Part shown: in pieces, positions 43,445 to 51,355 of the stretch
Position numbering within the stretch: the first letter of the stretch is position 1
How the letters are laid out: the number at the start of each line of letters is the position of its first letter
Assembly (NCBI RefSeq): GCF_003202155.1
Contig: NZ_QFLI01000002.1
Coordinates: 372,001 to 436,000 of the forward strand
Direction of reading: 5' to 3'
Length of the DNA stretch: 64,000 nt
From: Marinifilum breve
GTDB taxonomy: Bacteria; Bacteroidota; Bacteroidia; Bacteroidales; Marinifilaceae
The notes under the pieces: generated by a model
What the model saw: only the letters and a program-made list of their open reading frames with translations
Database searches by the model: none
What the model was told of the DNA's origin: nothing
Position numbers and translations under genes: made by a program

Positions 43445-43819
43445 ATGAAAGAATATATCGATTATTTAATCAAATCGAAGTTTCAGTATTTAGCTACAAT
43501 TGGTCTCGACCATAAACCAAAACTTCGTCCATTCCAATTTATGTTTGAGCATGATGGAAAGTTATGGTTCTGTACCTCTAATCAAAAAGAAGTATACAGA
43601 GAACTGCAACAAAACAGCTCAATAGAACTATGTGCTTCCCAAGAAGACATGTCTTGGATACGACTTAATGCCAAAGTAATATTTGAAAATCACATGGAGG
43701 TGAAAGAAAAAATTTTGGAACACAGTCCATTGGTTAAACGCATTTATAGCGAAGCTACAAACCCATATTTCGAGGTATTCTACCTTGCTAATCTGAGTGC
43801 TACAATATCGAGAATTTAA
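43445..43819 (+). CDS. Pyridoxamine 5'-phosphate oxidase-like flavin-binding protein
   Basis: A 124-residue split-barrel protein of the PNPOx-like family, which binds FMN or a similar cofactor. FQYLATIGLDHKPKLRPFQFMFEHDGKLWFCTSNQKEVYREL is the typical first part, and SIELCASQEDMSWIRLNAKVIFE the second. The length is normal for the short, single-domain members. It starts 9 bases after the SnoaL-like gene, so the two are probably co-transcribed, and a strong terminator follows. Substrate unknown. Confidence 0.85.
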   Translation: MKEYIDYLIKSKFQYLATIGLDHKPKLRPFQFMFEHDGKLWFCTSNQKEVYRELQQNSSIELCASQEDMSWIRLNAKVIFENHMEVKEKILEHSPLVKRIYSEATNPYFEVFYLANLSATISRI

Positions 43820-43836
43820 CAGATAATTGATTCCTT

Positions 43837-43872
43837 AAAGCTCATTGAAGAAAATTCTTCCTTGAGCTTTTT
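43837..43872 (+). terminator. Rho-independent terminator
   Basis: AAAGCTCA-TT-GAAGAA-AAT-TCTTC-CT-TGAGCTTT followed by TTAA. It ends the SnoaL/PNPOx transcript. Confidence 0.8.
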
Positions 43873-43964
43873 AATATGCTATTAAACTTGTTTCAATTTG
43901 AAATAATCAAAATCAAAAAACTTAATATTGTAAACAGTTTTAATGGAAAAGAAAAGAAGCAATC

Positions 43965-44228
43965 ATGTCAGAAAATTACAAATTTGTACAGAATACAAAA
44001 TGTGAATATTTCCCTTGCCATAAAGTGAAAAACGAAAGTGAATTCAATTGCCTGTTCTGCTTTTGCCCACTTTACATGTTAGGTGATAAATGTGGAGGAA
44101 ATTTCTCATATACCGAAAATGGTATCAAAAATTGTAGCGAATGTACCTTACCACACTCAAAGAATGGCTATGATCATGTAATGAGTAAAATGGGTTTGGT
44201 TATGGAAAAGGGAAAAAAGGAAGATTAG
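43965..44228 (+). CDS. Cysteine-rich small domain protein
   Basis: An 87-residue protein with eight cysteines (13, 18, 29, 32, 34, 43, 57, 60) and two well-placed histidines (19, 64). The spacing CEYFPCH...CLFCFCPLY...CGG...CSECTLPH matches the 'cysteine-rich small domain' family, presumed to bind metal. No signal peptide, so cytoplasmic. It is a single-gene unit between two terminators. The function is not established. Confidence 0.8.
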   Translation: MSENYKFVQNTKCEYFPCHKVKNESEFNCLFCFCPLYMLGDKCGGNFSYTENGIKNCSECTLPHSKNGYDHVMSKMGLVMEKGKKED

Positions 44229-44241
44229 ATAAATCTAATAT

Positions 44242-44268
44242 AAAAGAGTCGGTTAAACTGACTCTTTT
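44242..44268 (+). terminator. Rho-independent terminator of the Cys-rich gene
   Basis: AAAAGAGTC (44242-44250) pairs with GACTCTTTT (44260-44268), followed by GTTATTTTT. Confidence 0.85.
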
Positions 44269-44305
44269 GTTATTTTTAAGATTAAAATCAAAACAAGAAT
44301 CGCTA

Positions 44306-45160
44306 ATGAGTGAAACCAATATACCCAAATATAATTTCAACAACAAAAGCTCTAAATTAGGATTAGAAATAATTCCTTTGCAAAGAATATTAGAACATTC
44401 ACAAAGGAATAATCACAAAGCACACCGATTGAACTTCTATCAGATTTTAATTTTTACCAAAGGAAGAGGTGTACACGAAGTGGATTTTGAGAAAATCGCC
44501 TACTCAGAGAACACTGTAATTCCTGTTGCCATGGGACAAGTTCAACGATTCTCAGACAATGATCAAGCCGATGGATATGCATTGCTATTTAAACCTGACT
44601 TTATAATTAAGGGAGATATGGATTACCAATACCTTTACGACTACTCTATTTTCACCCATTCGATAAAACCTGTCAGCAATATTGCCAACAAGGAGGTGTA
44701 TAGCCTATTACAAGAAATGATTATCGAGCAAAATAAAGATGATCTATTCGATACATCAGACTACCAACGGAATCTTCTGAAAAACTTCCTTATCCAACTT
44801 GAACGAAACAAGCGACAAAGAGTAGATATCGTATGTAACGATTCATTTGATTTGTACATACGCTTCAAAAAAATAGTAGAAGAGAAAATTTCCTACAAGT
44901 TACGTGTAGGTGATATTTGCGATGAATTAAATGTTACTACCAAACAATTAAACGCTGCCATTAAGTTATTTGTAAGCGCTAATGCCAAGCAATTTATCGA
45001 AGACAGATTGGTTTTAGAGATCAAACGACTATTAGGTTATACAACCCTTTCAATTAAGGAAATTGCGTTCGAAATTGGCTTCGAAGACCCAACCAATTTC
45101 ACCAAATACTTCAAAAACAGAGTAAATATGCTACCAACTGAATACCAAAAACAGCTCTAA
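44306..45160 (+). CDS. AraC-family transcriptional regulator
   Basis: A protein of about 284 residues. The ATG at 44306 is used; an in-frame TTG at 44267 lies inside the preceding terminator and is rejected. The N-terminal cupin-like domain (HKAHRLNFYQILIFTKGRGVHEVDF) presumably senses a ligand. Two helix-turn-helix motifs follow at the C-terminus: LRVGDICDELNVTTKQLNAAIKLF and LSIKEIAFEIGFEDPTNFTKYFKNRVNMLPTEY. It precedes a QorB-like gene by 107 bases on the same strand, so it may control that gene in response to quinones or similar compounds. Confidence 0.9.
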   Translation: MSETNIPKYNFNNKSSKLGLEIIPLQRILEHSQRNNHKAHRLNFYQILIFTKGRGVHEVDFEKIAYSENTVIPVAMGQVQRFSDNDQADGYALLFKPDFIIKGDMDYQYLYDYSIFTHSIKPVSNIANKEVYSLLQEMIIEQNKDDLFDTSDYQRNLLKNFLIQLERNKRQRVDIVCNDSFDLYIRFKKIVEEKISYKLRVGDICDELNVTTKQLNAAIKLFVSANAKQFIEDRLVLEIKRLLGYTTLSIKEIAFEIGFEDPTNFTKYFKNRVNMLPTEYQKQL

Positions 45161-45217
45161 ACCTATTTTTACCATTCAAGAGAACTTTTTTACCTTTCCT
45201 ACTCCTGCACGCTCCTA

Positions 45218-45225
45218 TACTTTTG
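45218..45225 (+). promoter_or_regulatory. Predicted -7 box of the QorB-like gene
   Basis: TACTTTTG matches TAnnTTTG and lies 42 bases before the ATG. The -33 region is weak, which fits dependence on an activator. Confidence 0.5.
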
Positions 45226-45267
45226 TAGTGTAAGATTTAAAAATACAAATCATTAAAAACAAAGTAT

Positions 45268-46113
45268 ATGAAAATTGCAGTTACAGGAGCAACAGGACAA
45301 TTGGGTAGTATTGTTATTGAAGAATTAAAAAAGAGAGTTTCAGCAGAAAATATAGTAGCATTAGCACGTAACACAGAAAAAGCCGCTGCATTGGGAATTG
45401 AGGCACGTGAATTTGATTACAGCAAACCTGAAATTTTAGACAATGCATTAAAAGGTATTGACAGACTTCTATTGATTTCGGGAAGTGAAATTGGACAACG
45501 AACGCAGCAACATAAAAACGTAATCGACGCAGCTAAAAAAGCTGATGTGAATTGGATTGTTTACACCAGCATTCTCCATGCAGACACAACCGATATCGTT
45601 TTAGCACCTGAACATGTGGAAACAGAAAAAATCCTTAAAGAATCTGGTGTTGAACACACTCTTTTAAGAAACGGATGGTACCACGAAAACTACACAGTAT
45701 CTGTTCCTGGAGCTGTTGGAGGTGGTGCATTTCTAGGAAGTGCTGGAGAAGGGAAAATTTCATCAGCGGCTCGTGCAGATTATGCCGAAGCTGCCGCAAT
45801 GGTACTTGCTGACGAAACACATAAGGGTAAAACTTATGAACTGGCAGGTGATGAATTTTACACCCTAAGTATGTTGGCAGAAGAAATTTCTCGTCAGACT
45901 GGGAAAAACATTCCTTACAACAATTTACCGGAGGAAGAGTTTGCAAATATTCTTGAAAATATCGGGCTTCCTGGGGGATTTGCAAAGGCATTGGCGAACT
46001 GCGACATCAGCGCTTCAAATGATGCCCTGTTCAACAATTCTCATGAGCTTTCGAGAATTTTAGGAAGACCTACAACCCCTATTGCCGAATCTGTAAAAGT
46101 GGCTTTGCAATAA
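45268..46113 (+). CDS. NmrA-like NAD(P)-binding oxidoreductase, QorB-type
   Basis: A 281-residue atypical short-chain dehydrogenase. The dinucleotide-binding motif is TGATGQLGSIV near 7-17. VNWIVYTSILHADTTDI, VEHTLLRNGWYHENYT and GEGKISSAARADYAEAAAMVL correspond to conserved parts of the NAD(P)H:quinone oxidoreductase type 2 group. It probably reduces quinones or acts as a redox sensor, in the cytoplasm. It has its own promoter, lies beside an AraC regulator and is followed by a strong terminator. Confidence 0.87.
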   Translation: MKIAVTGATGQLGSIVIEELKKRVSAENIVALARNTEKAAALGIEAREFDYSKPEILDNALKGIDRLLLISGSEIGQRTQQHKNVIDAAKKADVNWIVYTSILHADTTDIVLAPEHVETEKILKESGVEHTLLRNGWYHENYTVSVPGAVGGGAFLGSAGEGKISSAARADYAEAAAMVLADETHKGKTYELAGDEFYTLSMLAEEISRQTGKNIPYNNLPEEEFANILENIGLPGGFAKALANCDISASNDALFNNSHELSRILGRPTTPIAESVKVALQ

Positions 46114-46142
46114 ATCAAAAACAGATCAATAAATAATATAAT

Positions 46143-46173
46143 AGGGAATTTCAGAAGTGAAATTCCCTTTTTG
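46143..46173 (+). terminator. Rho-independent terminator of the QorB-like gene
   Basis: AGGGAATTTC (46143-46152) and GAAATTCCCT (46159-46168) around AGAAGT, followed by TTTTTG. Confidence 0.9.
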
Positions 46174-46254
46174 TTACCAATACATTTCTATGTAATTTTT
46201 GCATCAGAATGGCAAGATTCTTACATTTATCAGCTCTGACAAGAAAATTGCCTC

Positions 46255-46797
46255 ATGGAAAATTTAACAACTTCAGATATTCTATATCAAGATCAGTTTA
46301 AAGGTTTTTTTGAAAAAATTGATATCCCTGCTAAAACAACGCTATTGAGAGAAGGTGAAATTTCAAAAAAAATCTTCATGATAATAAAAGGTTGTGCACG
46401 ATTGTGGTTTAATAACAATGGAAAAGACATAACTTTTCAATTTTTTTTTGAAGGAGAATCTGTTTCGTCTATAGAAAGTTTTCAGTTAAATCAACCAAGT
46501 AAGTTTAGTATAGAAACCATTGAAGCTTGTGAGATTATAATGGTAAGCAAATCAAATTTTCAAAAAATATTAGAGAATAATGCATCTGTAAAAAAATCAA
46601 TGGAAGATGTCATTATTCGACGCCTGTTAGCTTATCAAAATTTATTCTTGTCACGAATTAAAGATAGCCCTCAAAAAAGGTATGAGGAACTTACTCGTAT
46701 CAATCCAGAAATTTTAAAACGTGTACCACAACATTACATCGCCTCCTATTTGGGCATCACTTCCGTTTCATTAAGTAGAATCAGAAATCGCCGATAG
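46255..46797 (+). CDS. Crp/Fnr-family transcriptional regulator
   Basis: A 180-residue protein. The N-terminal cyclic-nucleotide-binding-like beta-roll (about 15-125) has KTTLLREGEISKKIFMIIKGCARLWF and FEGESVSSIESFQ. A long dimerisation helix and a short C-terminal HTH follow (PQHYIASYLGITSVSLSRIRNRR). It has no N-terminal cysteine cluster, so it is not an oxygen-sensing Fnr. This short type is common in Bacteroidota and often controls a neighbouring gene, here the NQO1-like oxidoreductase 77 bases downstream. Confidence 0.9.
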   Translation: MENLTTSDILYQDQFKGFFEKIDIPAKTTLLREGEISKKIFMIIKGCARLWFNNNGKDITFQFFFEGESVSSIESFQLNQPSKFSIETIEACEIIMVSKSNFQKILENNASVKKSMEDVIIRRLLAYQNLFLSRIKDSPQKRYEELTRINPEILKRVPQHYIASYLGITSVSLSRIRNRR

Positions 46798-46873
46798 TTA
46801 TTTCTTAACAATTGTTATCGTTTCGCCCTTGTTGTTCCCATTAGTTTTGTCACTGTACAAATCAGATAAAATT

Positions 46874-47464
46874 ATGAGAACACTTATCGTATTCAACCAT
46901 CCTTATGATGGCAGTTACTGTAATGCAATATTGCAATCGGTACAAAAAGGACTTCGCAAAGCACAACATGAAATAGACTTGATTCATCTTGATAAAGATG
47001 ATTTTAACCCAGTAATGAGCAGTGATGATCTTTTGGCCTTTATCAATCGTGAACCAGTCGATCCGAAGGTACTGGAATACAAGTCCCGCCTCGAAAAATC
47101 CGATCATTTGGTATTTATATTTCCAATCTGGTGGGAACTAATGCCAGCACTTACCAAAGGATTTATCGATAAGGTACTATTTCCAGGACTTGCCTATCAA
47201 TACAAGGAAAATGGTTTAGGTATGAAACCTCTTTTACATCACCTTAAAAGTGTAAGCGTAGTCACCACCATGAATACACCAGGTATTGTGTATCGATTCC
47301 TTTTTGGGAATGCAATTAAGAAATCACTATTAAGAGGTACATTTTGGAAAATGGGCTACAAAAATCGAAAATGGATCAGCCTGAATATGGTAAAAATGGT
47401 TTCGGAGGAAAAAAGAAAAAAATGGTTGGTAAAGATTGAATCCAAGTTTGCTAAATTGAATTGA
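46874..47464 (+). CDS. Flavodoxin-fold NAD(P)H:quinone oxidoreductase (NQO1/MdaB-like)
   Basis: A protein of about 196 residues. The ATG at 46874 (MRTLIVFNHPYDGSYCNAI) is used because it places the first beta-strand and flavin phosphate loop at the N-terminus; an upstream TTG at 46829 is rejected. FNHPYDGSYCNAI, FIFPIWWELMPALTKGFIDKVLFPGLAY and the C-terminal WKMGYKN match the flavodoxin_2 family, which binds FAD or FMN and performs two-electron quinone reduction. Its neighbour is a Crp-type regulator. Confidence 0.88.
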   Translation: MRTLIVFNHPYDGSYCNAILQSVQKGLRKAQHEIDLIHLDKDDFNPVMSSDDLLAFINREPVDPKVLEYKSRLEKSDHLVFIFPIWWELMPALTKGFIDKVLFPGLAYQYKENGLGMKPLLHHLKSVSVVTTMNTPGIVYRFLFGNAIKKSLLRGTFWKMGYKNRKWISLNMVKMVSEEKRKKWLVKIESKFAKLN

Positions 47465-47518
47465 AGGCACATTCACCACACCTCACTGTTGCTGTTTTTA
47501 TTTGTTAAAATATAAACT

Positions 47519-47559
47519 AATACCCCAGTCAGAACAGATTTCTCAGACTGAGGTATTTT
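47519..47559. terminator. Bidirectional terminator between converging genes
   Basis: AATACCCCAGTC (47519-47530) pairs with GACTGAGGTATT (47546-47557) with one mismatch. T-rich DNA follows on the plus side. It lies between the converging NQO1-like gene and the hypothetical gene at 47580. Confidence 0.75.
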
Positions 47560-47579
47560 GTATTTTTCTCTATAGCTTC

Positions 47580-48416
47580 CTAGTTTACATTACTGTCATT
47601 TTTCTTTTTACACTTCATCATATAGCTAAGAACCGCTTGCAGGTCGTTAAAATCATTCCCACTGCTACATTTCTCCATATTTAAATTTACCTGCAAACCG
47701 GTTGCCATTGTATACTCTAGCCTTATAAATCCATACATTTCAGAATAATACATCTTTAAATAAGACTTGCCAATATCTGAATTTGCACTAGCATTAATCA
47801 CAAAACACTCCAAATCTCCCATAGCAGTCTTAAGTTTTAATTTTTTAGCTATTTCATAATCATAATTCAACATCAATTTGCCATTCCAAACACCCCATTT
47901 TTCATGGCTCCAGGAATTGGATATTTTCATTTTATCGCTCCACTTCTTACCTATTTGTAACGGAAGTTTCACGAAAGGAAACGGACAGGTTTCCAAGGCT
48001 CTAAAGAATCCTTCCCTTGGTGGGTGAATCCATGTATTATTTGAATTTTCAACAATTCCCGTCCTGTTAAAAGAGTTATAGTTTGGTTCAAATATGTAAT
48101 AAATTTCAGTTTGATTCTTATTGGTTCTAGTCTTTGCATTTACTTTGGGAACAAGCAACTGAATCTTCAAATTTGTAGTATCTAAACCCTCCTTAATTAG
48201 CTCAAAACCACTACCCGCATGCATACCTTTATTAACACTCAGCTTGTATTTTTCACCATTATCTATAATCTCATAATCATAAACAAAAGCATTCCCTGTT
48301 TTAAAGATTTGATTGTTTTCGTCGACCTGTTGTTTTTCGATTACAAGTGTTTTAAATTGTTGCGAATAAGCAATATTGCAAACCAATAAAGAGAGCATTA
48401 GAATTTTCAGTTTCAT
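47580..48416 (-). CDS. Hypothetical secreted protein
   Basis: A 278-residue protein of unknown family with a signal peptide (MKLKILMLSLLVCNIAYS, cut before QQF). The rest is beta-rich with many aromatic residues; recognisable stretches are LQIGKKWSDKM, KTAMGDLECFVINASAN and EMYGFIRLEY. The layout recalls DUF3108-like or YceI-like periplasmic beta proteins, in which the phrase 'measured, converted to units, tested for conversion of a metabolite' cannot be applied, so I give no function. It is a single gene with a terminator downstream. Confidence 0.7.
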   Translation of the reverse strand: MKLKILMLSLLVCNIAYSQQFKTLVIEKQQVDENNQIFKTGNAFVYDYEIIDNGEKYKLSVNKGMHAGSGFELIKEGLDTTNLKIQLLVPKVNAKTRTNKNQTEIYYIFEPNYNSFNRTGIVENSNNTWIHPPREGFFRALETCPFPFVKLPLQIGKKWSDKMKISNSWSHEKWGVWNGKLMLNYDYEIAKKLKLKTAMGDLECFVINASANSDIGKSYLKMYYSEMYGFIRLEYTMATGLQVNLNMEKCSSGNDFNDLQAVLSYMMKCKKKNDSNVN

Positions 48417-48645
48417 CTGTTTAAATTTTATTTTTTGGCTAAATGGAACTCTCGATGAATTTAATCATTCTCGTGTGCGCAATTTAGAATGCTAAAATTC
48501 ATGTTCGGTTCATTTTTTACAATTGTATTGTTGTTATTAAGATTATATCATTTTCAAAGCTTATCGATTGCAATTGCATCCATAAACAAAACAATCCGCC
48601 AAAGCATATAGCCTAGCGGAACTTACTTTCCTGTTTTTTGATATT

Positions 48646-49293
48646 TCAAGATTCTTCCAAGTACTCCTCGGCAACCCAACCTTCAATCAACACCTTGCTC
48701 CAACCATCTTGCGATTCGAGAACCTTGGTTGGTGTTTTTTGATTTAGAACACCTTCCACTTCCCCACTTGGCGATTTTCTTAAATTAAGCTTATCGGCAG
48801 CTACAACAGCATTTGTCAATTGCTTTTGATTGTTCTTAGCAGGAATGCCATCTAAAATCTCGATCCAAACTCCTTCTCCATCCTCAATTGCATCTACAAT
48901 AATCTTATAGATGCCCTGGTATGCCTTAACACTGCTACTAACAAAACCTTCTTCTATCTGATTGTTATTGGCACCATCACCCACCAATATACACCCTTCA
49001 GTATCTTCCTTTGTATTGCCAAAATGAATATAAACGTATTTGAAATTCGGCACATTCAACAAATGCAGCATTCCTTTGTGCATATTCGGAAACTTTTGAC
49101 TGTACCGATGATTTTGTCCACCTTCTGTTCTCAGGGTAATTCCATACATCCCTGCAGGTATACAGGTCTCCCCTGGTATTTTCTCTTCACGCGCTGCATC
49201 TTCGAGGGTATAACATGAAAAATACCCATCAATAAACAACATGCCCAATGTAGAGCTTTCCGACATGCTGTATCGTATCAATTGTAGATTCAT
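48646..49293 (-). CDS. DUF5675 protein with C-terminal bacterial SH3 domain
   Basis: A 215-residue protein. Residues 1 to about 150 match DUF5675: CYTLEDAAREEKIPGETCIPAG, LLNVPNFKYVYIHFGNT and TEGCILVG, a pattern that resembles L,D-transpeptidase-like or phage-lysis-associated small proteins. The C-terminal about 55 residues are an SH3b domain (ADKLNLRKSPSGEVEGVLNQ and GWVAEEYL), which commonly binds cell wall. There is no signal peptide. DUF5675 genes are frequently found near secretion or phage-like systems; nothing of the kind is nearby here. Possible cell-wall role. Confidence 0.82.
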   Translation of the reverse strand: MNLQLIRYSMSESSTLGMLFIDGYFSCYTLEDAAREEKIPGETCIPAGMYGITLRTEGGQNHRYSQKFPNMHKGMLHLLNVPNFKYVYIHFGNTKEDTEGCILVGDGANNNQIEEGFVSSSVKAYQGIYKIIVDAIEDGEGVWIEILDGIPAKNNQKQLTNAVVAADKLNLRKSPSGEVEGVLNQKTPTKVLESQDGWSKVLIEGWVAEEYLEES

Positions 49294-49481
49294 CTCTTTT
49301 ATAATCAGTTAAAGGTATATTTTTATCAATGAATTATATTTTAAAGAAATTAAAGAGTAAGCTGAATGTCAATAGCAAATCCACCTATATTGCTCCTGTA
49401 ATTTTTTAATTAATCTGTAAATTTTCTATTGTTTTATTTTTCGATGATTTAACTTTATTTATTAGCTTTACAAAGCAAATG

Positions 49482-49615
49482 GCTCTGTTGTGTTTTTATG
49501 CATTGCATTTTTTGGTTTACTGACATTTACCATAGGTTTTTTAAAAACACCAACAGAGCACATTTATTTTTCGACATTAGTGAACCTTTGGGTTTCCATG
49601 CCCATTGGTTCACTA
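49482..49615. repeat. Two inverted repeats between the DUF5675 gene and the next gene
   Basis: First: GCTCTGTTG-TGTTTTTA (49482-49498) pairs with TAAAAACACCAACAGAGC (49542-49559), 17 of 18 paired with one bulge. Second: TAGTGAACC (49578-49586) pairs with GGTTCACTA (49607-49615), extended inward by GGG/CCC; it overlaps the stop codon of the minus-strand gene that follows. Together they could act as terminators in the plus direction. The rest of the 319-base gap (49294-49612) has no gene. Confidence 0.6.
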
Positions 49616-50344
49616 TTTATTTTCAGCAGTTTCCGTTTCTACCTCTTCTTCATCTTGCGGTTCATTCTTCAGGTACTGATACCGGAAACCATATGTACGC
49701 ATCTTTCTTCGTACATTAGAAGATTTATCTTTTCGCACTGCAAATTGAATGTAATCGGCAATTTCACGAATCAAATCATCAATAGGCTCACGCATTTGGT
49801 CCAACTCCTTTTGAACCATTTCATAGGCCCGATCAGCAGGCACAATCTCAGCCATCTCTTTCTGAGAAGCGGTAAGCACATCTCCAATTTCTTCAGCCGA
49901 TGGGTTTGCCATGGCTGGAAATCCTGCAGCAATAGCATTCACATCTCCCTTTACAATGTTCTCACTTGTTTTTAGCAAATCTTCATCTTTTCTAAAATCT
50001 GGCAACTCACCATTGATAGCAACATTGTAAAAACGCAAAATTTCGGCTGGATGTTCAAGACGAATGGTACGACGCTTAAGAACATCGAAAAAATCTCGCA
50101 CATATAAATCCAGTTTCGAAAAGCATTCCTGCTTCTCTCGGACTTCTTTAGACTTTGTAGACAAACTTGCATTAAACTTGTCATACACCGACTGATAAGC
50201 ACTTTTTTGTGTTTCAATATCAGTCAACAACTCAGCAGGTAAAAATCCTTTACCCAATTCTGCATCATTAGATGCAGTTACAGTAACCCGATCAAGTAAT
50301 TTTAATCTTCCCAGATCAGATCGAGGATAAACCAAATAAGGCAT
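49613..50344 (-). CDS. Hypothetical cytoplasmic protein, DUF6261-like
   Basis: A 243-residue protein with no signal peptide or membrane helix. It is highly helical and charged (FNASLSTKSKEVREKQECFSK, DRAYEMVQKELDQMREPIDDLIREIADYIQFAVRKD) and ends in an acidic tail (EEEVETETAE). It starts MPYLVYPRSDLGRLKLLDRV and has FLPAELLTDIETQ. Family identification is uncertain. It lies downstream of the 85-bp repeat array on the minus strand, so its promoter region may include or abut the array. Confidence 0.7.
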   Translation of the reverse strand: MPYLVYPRSDLGRLKLLDRVTVTASNDAELGKGFLPAELLTDIETQKSAYQSVYDKFNASLSTKSKEVREKQECFSKLDLYVRDFFDVLKRRTIRLEHPAEILRFYNVAINGELPDFRKDEDLLKTSENIVKGDVNAIAAGFPAMANPSAEEIGDVLTASQKEMAEIVPADRAYEMVQKELDQMREPIDDLIREIADYIQFAVRKDKSSNVRRKMRTYGFRYQYLKNEPQDEEEVETETAENK

Positions 50345-50462
50345 ATTTATTGATTTTAAAATTGAAAATCAGAACCCGATTCACATACCGCTTCACAAGT
50401 TCCATTATCTAACTCTTATATTTAACATTGTTTTATGATAGTTTTCCTTATATAATGGGCTT

Positions 50463-50802
50463 TGTAGATTATATACATACCCTTCGGACGAAATTCCGAG
50501 CACGTTGCATGAATGTACAATGACCTCGGATGAAAATACGCACCCCTTGTAAGTTACATGCATACCCCTCGGACGAAATTCCGAACACATTGTATGAATG
50601 TACAATGGCCTCGGATGAAAATACACACCCCTTGTAAGTTACATGCATACCCCTCGGACGAAATTCCGAGCACATTGTATGAATGTACAATGGCCTCGGA
50701 TGAAAATACACACCACCTGTAAATTACATACATACCTCTCGGATGAAATTCCGGGAACATTGTATAAATGTACAACACCTCAGGCTAATACCTATGCACT
50801 TT
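50463..50802. repeat. 85-bp tandem repeat, three intact units and one degenerate unit
   Basis: Units start at 50463, 50548, 50633 and 50718; a fifth 5' fragment (TGTAAATTACATACAC) is at 50844. Units 2 and 3 differ at only a few bases. Each unit carries two hairpin-forming palindromes, CTCGGA-N6-TCCGAG and CATTGTA-N6-TACAATG. Each unit also looks like a fused pair of about 42-base half-units (TGTAAGTTACATGCATACCCCTCGGACGAAA versus TGTATGAATGTACAATGGCCTCGGATGAAA, shown here as positions 1-30 and 43-72 of a unit, compared by their shared TGTA and CCTCGGA-GAAA). Because 85 is not a multiple of 3, all ORFs through it are incidental. Confidence 0.9.
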
Positions 50803-51355
50803 GTTAATTATGAAAAAGGTCTCAAATATGTAATTTACCCTCATGTAAATTACATACACACCTCCTTAGAAAAAGTTTAAAGCGCATTTTATATTCACAT
50901 ATTGCACTTCTAATAAATCCAAGCCCTTTATTAACACCTAAAATCAAGTTGTATTTCTATCCCTTGCAGACCACAACGACACATTATCCTGTATCTTGGG
51001 ATTTTACGGTTAGCAGCAGTTGGTTGTCAAATTTCATTTGTAGTAGCATAATAAGTCTATTTTAGAATTCACCTATCGCCTCTATCCAACATATTCTTTC
51101 TTAAAAACGATAATGAAGTTATAATTATTATAAGAAACCAACAAATATTTTAACATTATTTTTGTTAATCCTATATCAAATAAATTGATATTACTAAAAG
51201 TTTCGTTTTAATTTTTATGATTTCTTGCCTAAAGAATAGATGTTGTGTACATTTAACAAATTGATGTAAAATAAATATAGAATTGTAGACCATTTTAGGA
51301 ATTCACAACTATGGTCATTGCATTAAAAAATATCACTTTAATTCAGATTAATTTT
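50803..51355. other. AT-rich intergenic region before the TlpA-like gene
   Basis: About 550 bases with no credible gene. It holds the fragment of a fifth 85-bp repeat unit (50844-50860) and a possible -7 box TATTTTTG at 51157-51164, without a good -33 partner. Nothing else is evident. Confidence 0.4.

Noticed and set aside
44267-44305. TTG start for the AraC gene
   Set aside because: The TTG lies in the T-tract of the preceding terminator; the ATG at 44306 gives a normal N-terminus.
49490-49975. Plus-strand 161-codon ORF
   Set aside because: It runs mostly antisense to the convincing minus-strand gene at 49613-50344, is Phe/Ser/His-rich as antisense frames are, and starts within an inverted repeat.
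50405-50778. Three overlapping minus-strand ORFs with a repeated HPRPLYIHTMCSEFRPRG-like sequence
   Set aside because: They are produced by the 85-base repeat; since 85 is not a multiple of 3 each unit shifts frame, so the same peptide appears in all three frames. No start signal or codon pattern supports translation.
50463-50802. CRISPR array
   Set aside because: The 85-base units are contiguous and alike along their whole length; there are no unique spacers and no cas genes. The same applies to the 21-base array.
39781-50802. Common origin of the 21-bp and 85-bp arrays
   Set aside because: Both contain ATTCCG, but the rest of the units cannot be aligned; a shared hexamer is expected by chance.
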